Assembly: GCA_900208305.1 (NCBI GenBank)
Contig: OAPG01000007.1
Span: forward strand, 345,001-409,000
Origin: Melanopsichium pennsylvanicum
Taxonomy: Eukaryota; Basidiomycota; Ustilaginomycetes; Ustilaginales
Length of the DNA stretch: 64,000 nucleotides
Reading direction: 5' to 3'
The position numbers were made by a program, and so were the translations under genes. The stretch's first letter is position 1. Every line of letters starts with the position of its first letter. This document shows, one piece after another, positions 8,973 to 17,699 of the stretch. The notes beneath the pieces are model-generated. The model saw nothing but the letters and a program-made list of their open reading frames with translations. It made no database searches and was not told the DNA's origin.

Positions 8973-11900
8973 TCACGCAATGTTGTAGCGAGACTGAGCG
9001 CCCGCATCCGAGTTGCTCTCAGTCTGTCGATCCGCGCTGAAATTTTTCTTGACCGAGGCACGCGCTCCGATCGAGAGCACGTCAATCCCTAGGGTTGAAG
9101 CAATCGAGTGAGCCGCCTGGAGAGCTTCCGTTGAGGAGGTACCACCAAGAACTTGATATGCAAGCACCAAATGCACGCCGAGCACATGCATCGTCACTGC
9201 ATCGTATTTTGCTCCACTTGACAAGGCTTGCCCGAGTCGAATCAGATTCTCTGTCGTGCGCTCCTCGAGGATCGTAAGTTCACGATTGTCAAGCCGATCC
9301 ACGTCAACGAATTTCGCCGCACGACGAAGCGTTGCCTCCGGATCCCTGAACTGATTCGGCTTCTCCTCGGCAAACAGCAAGGTATTGGTAGCCAACGCCT
9401 CGTCAAACATCTTGTCTATCACAGCCGAATCAGGGACCAATTGCTGCCAAATGTACTTGTGCCAAGCGTCGGCGGTGGCGTAGAAACGGGCCATCCAACT
9501 CCAAGCTCGGTCGGTGGACACGTCCGGGCTAGCACCGCCGCGTCGCGCCATTTGCTGCATCGCCTTCCGCTGCCCACTAAACGAAGCGTCTTCGCCTGTG
9601 GCGGCTGAGACTGTCTCGCCGATCATAGCGGCTGCTTCGACTCGAACATCGTGGTCATCGTCAGTGAGTAGATCGATGGCCGCAATTCGCGCATGGAAGA
9701 GTGCCATCTTGGTTGCCTCATCAAATTTCTCGTCGAATGCATTCGAGCTGCTGTGGTCTGGGAACAGCAAAGATGCCAAGACTCGCAAAGCCTTGCATGC
9801 CGCCTCTCGCGATTGCACCGATGAGTACTCGTCTGCGCACTGGGTTGTTGCCCAACACCACTTTTGAAGCACAGCATTTGTACCTTCAACAATGCAGGCA
9901 GTGCGAGTCAGCAGCAGCTTGCAAAGATCCGAGAGGTAGGGCAGCAGCGCTTCCCGCAACGGCACAAAGACGGTACTGACAACGATGCTCCCGACGGACA
10001 ATGCTTCCGGAATAAGCTCATCGTCTGCCAAAATACGATCGAGCCAAAGCACGCCGTCCGAGTCGGTTCGGGTTGCAATGTCGTGCAAGATTTGAGCCGA
10101 ATGGACGCGGTGCCAGATGCCTTCGTCTTGGTTTTTGACAGTGGCGTGCAGCTTGCGAACGAAAAAGGTGAGGCGATCTTTTGCAGAGAGAGCTGACTGT
10201 TGCAAAGCGTTGATGCCATCGTCACCGATGAGTGCCTCGAGACAGCTGATTCGCACATCCTCGGAGTGGGAAACGATCTGCCGCGTGCAGACCTCCAGAA
10301 AGCTCTCTGATGTCGAATTGTAGGCTGCCACCTGCAGCTCGAGTCGCGTGCAAACACCGAGCAGAGCTGGTCCGCCTGCTGTGTGGGCCAACTCGGCCAA
10401 AACATCAATTCGCGCCGCATCTGCGGTGAAATTCGACACCCAGACACCTACCACGCCAAGCAGATACTTCGCACTGCCAAGGAAAGCGGCGTTACGGATA
10501 CCGATGAAATCTTGCACCACCTCGAGGAAAGCAGCTTGTGTGATGGCGCACTGATTGATTTCAAGCAATTTGCTTGCATTTTCGACAATTGTGTCGGCAA
10601 GCTTCAACATGTCCGACGTCAAAGCGGCCGTTGGAGTCTCTGCATCTGCAACGCTCTTCAGTAACCTCTTGACCAACATTAGCTTTCCATGCGTCTCGTT
10701 CTGCGAACGCAGACTTACTGTGCCCAGGATGATCCGGGCGTGCGTTGCAGAGCTCCTGAGAGGTACAAATGCAGCATATGCTTTCGCCGCTACCTCTCGT
10801 ACCTTCCAAACCTTGTTCGAAACGCACGATGCGACGAGTTTGCGGTATGTCTCCATCCTCTGTGCGTCCTCTGCCCTCTTGGGCTCGTCCTCTAGCGCTT
10901 GCAGTCGGCTGAAGAGCATGACGACGGCGAACAAGCTAGATTCTGAGCCCTCATCATCGCCGTTGCCATCTGCGTGACTCTGACTGAGTACGTTTTGGAG
11001 GAAGGCATCGAGGTTGGGGTAAGCGGCAAAGAATTCGTCCACAGGCATGCGTGCCTCCTTGGTGTCCTTGTTAGTGTTCCTGCTGCCAAAGATCTTGATA
11101 CTGAGAGACGAAAAGAGCATCATGCTGACGTTGCGCAAACCCCAGAATGGCGAATGAAACTTGCTGATGGTCAATTCGAGCAGTGAACCCAGGTAAGGCG
11201 ACAGGTGGTCTGTCAAGCCCCCATCCATAACGACGACCCTGAGGATGTTGAGCGCATGAATGGATGCGACGGGCATAACATCCAACTGCGTCGAGTCTTG
11301 CATGGCGATATCCATGAGGCGACCAACTGTGGAGCGAAGCACCGACGGATCCGTCTTGTTGATTTGAGCACTGAGGAGCGCAAGCACAGCGTATCCGATG
11401 CCGGCGCTACGACGTGTGATGCTGAGCTGCGAGCCAGACTGTGCCACCGTATCGAGGAAGGCTCTGATCCACTGCTGCGGAAGGCCCGAGATGTCGGAAG
11501 CTTTGCTCCGCACAATGGCCGAGGCAGCGTCGCAGTAGGCAGGGTAAATGGTGCTGAAGGCTCCTCGATGTCGAATCTGGGTCAGCCACTGGTTGAAGCG
11601 TTGTCCCACCGCCTCAATGTCTTGAACCGAGTAGATCTCGCGCCAGATACCCTGGTGATCGGACTCTGAGTGTGGCTCGGCAGCTTTCTTGCTTCGTAGC
11701 GATGGGGGAGAAGCGAGCGTGGCGGCAACCAAGACACCAAGCAGTGCACTACCCTCCTTCATGCCTCTCCACGAGTACGAAAGGATCACTTGATGCTTGG
11801 GACCTGCATTCGACTCTTCATGAGGCTGCATGAAAGCGGCTTTCGCATCGTCTTGGGCGACTTGCATCGCCAAGGCAGTCTCGTGGGACGCGGGCTGGTC

Positions 11901-14240
11901 GAGTCCAACATTGGCATCGGCAGACTCGGCCTCTGTGCTGCCCTCCGGCGCAGAATTGCACAGCACCGCTTTGGTGATGTTCCAAACTCTGTCGATAAGC
12001 GCCTGAGCCTGATGCACCGCATCACGGAACAGAGCTCGTTCTGATAAGGATAGCGAATGGATCGAGATGGCGGCGAAAAGCTCTTGAAGGGTGATCAGCG
12101 TTCCATGCAAGGGATGCGAGTTTGCAGCCTCGAGGATTTTGCCATCTTCGGCCACTCGAATTTGGTAATCTAGAAAGTCGAATAGGTCAAAGATAAGCGA
12201 CAGAGTGGTATGTTGGCAAGACCGGGGTGTTGTATCGTGTGCTGCTGCTCCTACAAAGGCGAGCAAAGGGCAAAGTCGATGTCCGAGCTGCTGCATGTAA
12301 ATCTGTCGGTATAGCTGGATCAATTTTGATGCAGCTGCAGATTCAAAGTCTCTAGTGCTGGTAAGAAGCTCGGCGGCACGACCAAGGATACGTTGACCGG
12401 CTTGTTGGGCGGTCTCTAATCCCGCCAGGGGAGCCGGAAAACGTGCAAGCATAGTGAGAGCACGGACCTGAATGTCATCATACGTGCTCTCGGAACAGTC
12501 GAGGAGCAGTTTGACGAGCGAAGGCGTGATGAGGTCGATCTTGAAGGGAAAGTCTTGCGAAAAGACCTGTTTAGACTTGTTGAGCGACATGCCGGCGTTT
12601 TTTGTCAAGGTTCTGGTTCCATCCGTCTGCTGTGCGCTGTTGGAGAATCTTGGGTCTGCTCCACTTTCAAGGATCAGATCCAAAAAGGTGAGCGAAGTGA
12701 TGCAGGCCTGGTAAGAGGCACCGGGATGGAGAGTCGCGCCGACGAGCTGAACCATCCACTCCAAAAATTCGCGACTTGCGGCTACGGAGGCTTGCATGTT
12801 GGTCAGCTTGTCCTTCTCCTGTGGATACCGTTCCGCTTCGGCGATGCGGGTGATCTTGCCCATGTCTCGAGCGAGTGCATACGTGCTTGCGCGCAATCGT
12901 GTGAGGAGCTTGACAAAGAACCCGCGAAGCTCACCTCTTGCGGCGGGATTGGTGATGGTCAAGCTGTAAGGGAAGAACGTGCGGAGGATGTCGAACTCGG
13001 CAGAGGAGAGAGGTGCGGCTGGAGTCTTGGACTCGATGACCAGCGAGAGCGCAGAAATTTGCAGCTCGCTCGCGGCGGCGAGAATGCAATCCTTGAGCAA
13101 GGAAGCTGGGACTAGCACCCGTGTTGGCTGACCGTCATTTGGTGCCTCTGTGGCAAAGTCAGGCGCAGTACCGATCCGACAGAGTCCTTGCACCTTTGCC
13201 GTACGCAGTACTAAGAAGACGCTCTCGACGTTGATGTGACCGTTGTCCGCAGAGCTGGTGATCAAGTTGTCAAGGAGGGTTGGAAAAATGCGCATGTCGA
13301 GATCGAAGAGGGAAGCCAAATGATAGGATGCAAGCCCTGATCTGAGTCGTTCGCCGCCGTGCTTCAATGCTGATATGAGTGCGTCGAGCCATATGCGAAC
13401 CCATGACTTCCATTGCTGCTCGTTGGAATCTACAATAGCACCTGCGCTGGTTGTTGTTGAAGATGATGACAATGATGATGAAAGTTGGCAGCGAAGGTCT
13501 TGTGCTCTGGCTGCTAAAAAGTTGAGCGCCAGTCTGGATCGTCGATTAGCGCCACCATCAACGGTGCCTAGACCACGGATCATGCGCTCGTAGATGTCGG
13601 AATCGTCGAGCGTAGAGCCACCGGGAGTGGCAGTGAGCAAGGGAGCCGAGCCGTAGTTTGCCATAATGACTTCAAGGACAATGGGCGACTGTTTGCGTTC
13701 GAGCTGCAGGAGAGAACGTTCGATGAGTGTGGTGAGGAATACAGATTTGCATGGATTGATTGGCTCTGTGTTGGAAGATTGGATGTGTGTGCTGGGGGTG
13801 TGATGAATAGAATCCAGCAGAACAAGCACGGCTTCAAAGACGGACTTGGAGCGTGAGGATACTTGTGTCCTCTCAGAGTGACAAGCGGACCAAATGACAT
13901 GAGCAAGACTGAGTTGCTGATCTGGTGGAAAGATGTGCTGCTTGGCATTGACATGGATGCAGGCTGCAGATGGATGGGATACCAGAGAGGCCATGTGCGT
14001 AGCCCATAGTCTGAGAGCATCGAGACCGTATTTGAATGAAGGGGAAAGCTCATCTGTAGATTGCAAGGTGAGATTGAGGCATTGTTGAAGCAGGGAAAGA
14101 GGTTTGTCGAGTTGAAGCGGTATAGTGTCGGTGGTGCTCGAGGAAGCGAGATCGTGGGAAACCAGCTGGACGCTCTCAATGTGAGCCAGCAGCTGAAGCA
14201 CAGCTTCTGGAGCCGCAGGATCTGTCTTGGCTTTGACCAT
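8973..14240 (-). CDS. TRM732: TRM732/THADA-family protein (DUF2428), tRNA 2'-O-methylation partner
   Basis: In yeast, Trm732 assists Trm7 in ribose methylation of position 32 in tRNA anticodon loops; THADA is the animal relative. A single exon gives 1,755 residues from the ATG at 14240 (MVKAKTDPAAPEAVLQLL). A longer open frame to 14444 would need a start beyond a homopolymer translated as poly-Lys, so it was rejected. The sequence is all-helical and HEAT/ARM-like. The DUF2428 region lies at about 810-1040, with LSYSWRGMKEGSALLGVL near 815 and HSPFWGLRNVSMMLFSSL near 1030, the family's most conserved blocks. The C-terminal third continues with helical repeats. ECM29 was considered but lacks these motifs. 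The gene lies 192 bases upstream of SPT14 in the same orientation. Confidence 0.85.
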   Translation of the reverse strand: MVKAKTDPAAPEAVLQLLAHIESVQLVSHDLASSSTTDTIPLQLDKPLSLLQQCLNLTLQSTDELSPSFKYGLDALRLWATHMASLVSHPSAACIHVNAKQHIFPPDQQLSLAHVIWSACHSERTQVSSRSKSVFEAVLVLLDSIHHTPSTHIQSSNTEPINPCKSVFLTTLIERSLLQLERKQSPIVLEVIMANYGSAPLLTATPGGSTLDDSDIYERMIRGLGTVDGGANRRSRLALNFLAARAQDLRCQLSSSLSSSSTTTSAGAIVDSNEQQWKSWVRIWLDALISALKHGGERLRSGLASYHLASLFDLDMRIFPTLLDNLITSSADNGHINVESVFLVLRTAKVQGLCRIGTAPDFATEAPNDGQPTRVLVPASLLKDCILAAASELQISALSLVIESKTPAAPLSSAEFDILRTFFPYSLTITNPAARGELRGFFVKLLTRLRASTYALARDMGKITRIAEAERYPQEKDKLTNMQASVAASREFLEWMVQLVGATLHPGASYQACITSLTFLDLILESGADPRFSNSAQQTDGTRTLTKNAGMSLNKSKQVFSQDFPFKIDLITPSLVKLLLDCSESTYDDIQVRALTMLARFPAPLAGLETAQQAGQRILGRAAELLTSTRDFESAAASKLIQLYRQIYMQQLGHRLCPLLAFVGAAAHDTTPRSCQHTTLSLIFDLFDFLDYQIRVAEDGKILEAANSHPLHGTLITLQELFAAISIHSLSLSERALFRDAVHQAQALIDRVWNITKAVLCNSAPEGSTEAESADANVGLDQPASHETALAMQVAQDDAKAAFMQPHEESNAGPKHQVILSYSWRGMKEGSALLGVLVAATLASPPSLRSKKAAEPHSESDHQGIWREIYSVQDIEAVGQRFNQWLTQIRHRGAFSTIYPAYCDAASAIVRSKASDISGLPQQWIRAFLDTVAQSGSQLSITRRSAGIGYAVLALLSAQINKTDPSVLRSTVGRLMDIAMQDSTQLDVMPVASIHALNILRVVVMDGGLTDHLSPYLGSLLELTISKFHSPFWGLRNVSMMLFSSLSIKIFGSRNTNKDTKEARMPVDEFFAAYPNLDAFLQNVLSQSHADGNGDDEGSESSLFAVVMLFSRLQALEDEPKRAEDAQRMETYRKLVASCVSNKVWKVREVAAKAYAAFVPLRSSATHARIILGTVSLRSQNETHGKLMLVKRLLKSVADAETPTAALTSDMLKLADTIVENASKLLEINQCAITQAAFLEVVQDFIGIRNAAFLGSAKYLLGVVGVWVSNFTADAARIDVLAELAHTAGGPALLGVCTRLELQVAAYNSTSESFLEVCTRQIVSHSEDVRISCLEALIGDDGINALQQSALSAKDRLTFFVRKLHATVKNQDEGIWHRVHSAQILHDIATRTDSDGVLWLDRILADDELIPEALSVGSIVVSTVFVPLREALLPYLSDLCKLLLTRTACIVEGTNAVLQKWCWATTQCADEYSSVQSREAACKALRVLASLLFPDHSSSNAFDEKFDEATKMALFHARIAAIDLLTDDDHDVRVEAAAMIGETVSAATGEDASFSGQRKAMQQMARRGGASPDVSTDRAWSWMARFYATADAWHKYIWQQLVPDSAVIDKMFDEALATNTLLFAEEKPNQFRDPEATLRRAAKFVDVDRLDNRELTILEERTTENLIRLGQALSSGAKYDAVTMHVLGVHLVLAYQVLGGTSSTEALQAAHSIASTLGIDVLSIGARASVKKNFSADRQTESNSDAGAQSRYNIA

Positions 14241-14372
14241 GTCGAGTGATTCAAGCCAAGCAGAGCCAATGTGGATGTTGCGAACCGGATGAGCGGGTTG
14301 ATATACGACAATGGTACTTTGGTCATAGAGGCGGAACAACCTCGCCCAACGTCGAAGAGGACAGAAACGATA

Positions 14373-14419
<47 letters not shown>

Positions 14420-14644
14420 TGGTACCATCTCTGCGAATTAACAAAAATAATAATCCGATAGAGTGGTTGATATCAGTAACATATACAGTATGTATACACC
14501 TTCAAAATGCTCACTTAAAAAAGATGGAGCCCACCTCTAATTCATCCTGTGGACATAGAGGGATGAAAACGAAATCACATGAGACGATTGTATTTTGGTT
14601 GCGAAGCACACATAATAAAGGCGCAAGAAATCTGTTTTTGCTAT
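14241..14644. promoter_or_regulatory. Region between YIP1 3' end and TRM732 start
   Basis: About 400 bases holding the TRM732 promoter/5' leader and the YIP1 3' untranslated region. Besides the 41-base homopolymer it is A/T-rich with no recognised gene. Confidence 0.4.
14377..14417. repeat. 41-base poly-T tract (poly-A on the gene strand)
   Basis: An uninterrupted run of 41 T on the plus strand, lying 137 bases upstream of the TRM732 start. It is by far the longest homopolymer in the window. It could be a poly(dA:dT) nucleosome-excluding promoter element, a retroposed poly-A tail, or partly an assembly artefact. Confidence 0.9.
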
Positions 14645-15619
14645 TTACTGACCCACTTCAAAAACGCTGAGAAGAGCAAAGCAGGCGTAGAATAGTGCGA
14701 CGGGATATGCTACGAGCAAGCGCTGTTCTGATAACCGAAGGATAGAGACAAAGATGCCCGAAGCGGATGTGGAGCACCAAAGAATGAACAAGGGCGAGAC
14801 AATGTAGCCGACAAAGGAGCTGTTGTGAAACAAAAAGGAAAGAGGGGGGAAAAGAGGGAGCCATCAAAGAGAGTCAGCGCGGATGATATGATAGGATTGA
14901 TTTGGTTTTGAGTGGCATAGCAGAAAGGGGACTTACTCTAAGCGTACGACGATGCTAGCGGTGCTGAGGATGCAGAGAGGGAGAAGACAGTAGCCGAGAA
15001 CAGAAGCGACACGATAGGCATCGATGCCGCCCTCGCTCATAAGGTTGAGAAGCGTGTACATGCTGACAGCGCCAAGAAGAGCGACGCCGTAGACGTATCC
15101 AAACTGACTCTTTCCGGCCAAGAGGAGCGTCATGCCAAAGATGAAACAGAAGAGCAGAGGACCAGCGAGGTCTGCATCGTCCATCATGTGAGCATCTTTT
15201 GCATGAGAAGCCGAGTATCGATGTAAAGGGTTGAGAACGGTCAAGGTCTTGTCGACAATGTGACCAATGTTAATGCCGAGCTCTTCCATGAGTGGAGGTT
15301 CGTCTGGGAAGCCACCTGTGCCGAAAGCGGACCAGAAGCCCATCTGGGAGCTCATCATGGCATGTGCGGCTGAACCGGGAGCATAAGCTGCGGAAGAGGA
15401 CATGTTGCCTTCCAAGGATGGTCTTGCGTTGCTTCCTGTTGCGTATCCATCGTGTACGGTGCCTGACGAATAGTAGGAAGAATATTGATTGTTGGGTGTT
15501 GGATTGGTGTAAAAATCGAGTGGATTTGCGGCTTGAGATGGTGAAGTGACTTGTGAAGCCTTGGAACCAGAAGTTTGGCCGTAGCCGTAGGGTGAAGACG
15601 AATCAAATATGGCTGACAT
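14645..15619 (-). CDS. YIP1: Yip1 family ER-Golgi vesicle protein
   Basis: Membrane protein of ER exit sites and Golgi that binds Ypt/Rab GTPases and Yif1. Two exons: 14937-15619 and 14645-14819. The intron is 14820-14936 (GTAAGT donor, TTTCACAACAG acceptor), giving 858 coding bases and 285 residues. The cytosolic N-terminus is Ser/Gly/Tyr-rich. Then comes the Yip1 signature PPLMEELGINIGHIVDKTL, followed by LNPLHRY, DLAGPLLFCFIFGMTLLLAGK, FGYVYGVALLGAVSMYTLLN and VLGYCLLPLC. The exon 2 part adds FVGYIVSPLFILWCSTSASG and QRLLVAYPVALFYACFALL, completing five predicted membrane segments. Without splicing the frame stops just after VVRLE, so the intron is needed for the last two segments. The gene is divergent from NSA2. 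Confidence 0.95.
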
Positions 15620-16269
15620 TTGCGCTTGGTTGCACCGGAGAGGATGGGAAGTTTCGATGGAGAATCGAACGAGTGTCGAGATGCAAATGTAATTTGGCTT
15701 GAGAGGTTTGTCGCAGCACCAAGGTCTGAAGGTGCGATATTATGAAGGCAATATGATAATGTTAATGATGGATTGATATCTTGTGATATAGTATGGTATG
15801 GTATGAACAAAGGAATGTCACAAGCTGGTGAAATGTAAATGGTGTTGCATTCCAAAGTGATCAAAGCGCACAAAATGAAAGCGTTTGTTGTAAATTGTGT
15901 ATCGCACGATAGGATCACAATCATCGGGTTGACACTGTTGAGCTGAGCCAAAGAAAACGAACGATGTGCTGTGCCTTACTGCGCTGCGCTGTGCTGCTCT
16001 GTGCTGTGCTTTGCGGATACAACTTTGGACCCTCGCTTCTTTCGCCCCTTTTTTTTTCTAGTTTTATTGAAGCTCGAGTTGGAAATTTTGAGAAAATCTC
16101 GACTCTCTCTCTCTGTGTGTGTCTGTGCTGTGACATTCGAAAATTTCCAACTAATGGAGAGAGAGTGAGTGTGGCCAAGCTCTGTCTCGACAGGATCCGC
16201 GATTGTCATTAACATCATCACCTGTTCACTCGATCCTGTACAAATCACATCCACCCTGGTCTCGACAGT
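15620..16269. promoter_or_regulatory. Divergent intergenic region YIP1 / NSA2
   Basis: 650 bases between divergent genes. It contains short AT-rich runs (TATGGTATGGTATG near 15790), a GCTGTGCT-type simple repeat at about 15980-16010, a T8 run and a CT/GT dinucleotide run at 16100-16120. No specific factor site can be named. Confidence 0.4.
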
Positions 16270-17214
16270 ATGCCTCAGGTTAGTACATACATACATGTTC
16301 TATTTTACGTCAAATCAAGCATCAAGGCGGGAAAACTTGAATACTGACGTTTTCTCTTCAACCATCCGTCTGGCTGCTGTTTGCTGTATATTCACATTGC
16401 CACCACCTTGACATGCGTTTCATCGTGACTGTAGAACGATTACATTGAAGAGCACATTCGCCGACATGGTCGAAGACTCGATCATGAGGAGCGTCAACGA
16501 AAGCGAGCCGCTCGTGAGGTGCACAAGGCGTCGGCAGTCGCACAAAAGGTGACCGGTCTCAAGGCAAAGATGCTAAACAAGAAGCGTCGTAACGAAAAGA
16601 TTCAAATGAAAAAGACGCTCAAAGCGCACGAGGAACGAGATGTTAAGCAAGCTTCCACATCTTCCGATCCTAATCAGGCTCTTCCCACCTATCTGCTTGA
16701 CCGTGAAGGTCAGAAGGATGCAAAAGCGCTCTCATCCGCCGTCAAGGAGAGGAGGAAGGACAAGGCAGCTAGATATTCTGTACCTTTACCCCAAGTGCGA
16801 GGTATTGCCGAAGACGAGGCGTTCAAGGTCATCAAGACTGGAAAGCGAAAACAAAAGGGTTGGAAGAGGATGGTGACCAAACCTACATTTGTTGGCGAGA
16901 GTTTCACCAGAAAGCCACCTAAGCTCGAACGATTCATCCGACCCATGGGTTTGCGATACAATAAGGCACATGTCACACATCCTGAACTTAAAGCTTCCTT
17001 CAACCTTCCCATCGTCGGTGTCAAAAAGAACCCTCAAAGCCCGCTCTACACTCAGCTCGGCGTTCTCACAAAAGGTACCATCGTCGAAGTCAACGTTTCC
17101 GAATTGGGTATGACCACCACCACAGGCAAAGTCGTTTGGGGAAAATACGCTCAGGTCACAAACAACCCTGAAAACGATGGTTGCGTCAATGCAGTTCTCC
17201 TCCTTTCGTCGTAA
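16270..17214 (+). CDS. NSA2: NSA2 ribosome-biogenesis factor (pre-60S)
   Basis: Nucleolar protein needed for 27S pre-rRNA processing and 60S assembly. Exon 1 is only nine bases (16270-16278, Met-Pro-Gln). The intron is 16279-16434, and exon 2 (16435-17214) begins [20 protein letters not shown]. Total 262 residues, close to the usual 260. The family sequence is plain: [72 protein letters not shown], then a C-terminal beta domain ([20 protein letters not shown]) ending NAVLLLSS. The tiny first exon was chosen because MPQNDYIE is the conserved N-terminus and no in-frame ATG precedes NDYIE in exon 2. Confidence 0.96.
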
Positions 17215-17699
17215 AAACCCTTTTTCTTTTTTTCTTTTTTTGCTGTCATAGGATGATCGTCTTATGCATCAACATATTCTACGTTCACTTATCTCTCGCT
17301 TTCCTCCCGGGATCACCCTGTCAAACTCTCATATTACAATCCACCCAACGATCACGCCACATATACATTCACTTCCCTTTTCAATGTCGTATCTTGTTCT
17401 AACTATATACTTGTACTTTAGCGTCTTTTGGTTTCACTCGTGTTTCTCCGTATTCCTGGCACACAAACTTTTCAATCACATCATTCGTTTGCATTTCTCC
17501 CTCATCGCTCGCTGCTTCCCACAGTGCTGCTACACGGTATTCCGTAACTTGAGACTTACGAGACAATCTCTCAACGCAAGTGCGAAATGTGTATAGAAAG
17601 TGTACCTTGTTCACATTTACAGTACGGTAAATTTACAGTCATTTTACAGTACCTACTTTTGACACGAAAAAATTCGAATCTTTCAGTTTTTCGAATCTT
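17215..17699. other. Convergent 3' region, NSA2 / disordered protein gene
   Basis: 485 bases of T-rich sequence. Three copies of a TTTACAGT-like word at 17618-17658 are the only pattern seen. Probably two opposing 3' untranslated regions. Confidence 0.4.

Noticed and set aside
8973..14240. ECM29 proteasome adaptor identity for the giant HEAT protein
   Set aside because: The DUF2428-type blocks (SWRGMKEGSALLGVL; FWGLRNVSMMLFSSL) point to TRM732/THADA.
14241..14444. N-terminal extension of TRM732 with poly-Lys
   Set aside because: It would translate a 41-base homopolymer. The downstream ATG gives the natural N-terminus.
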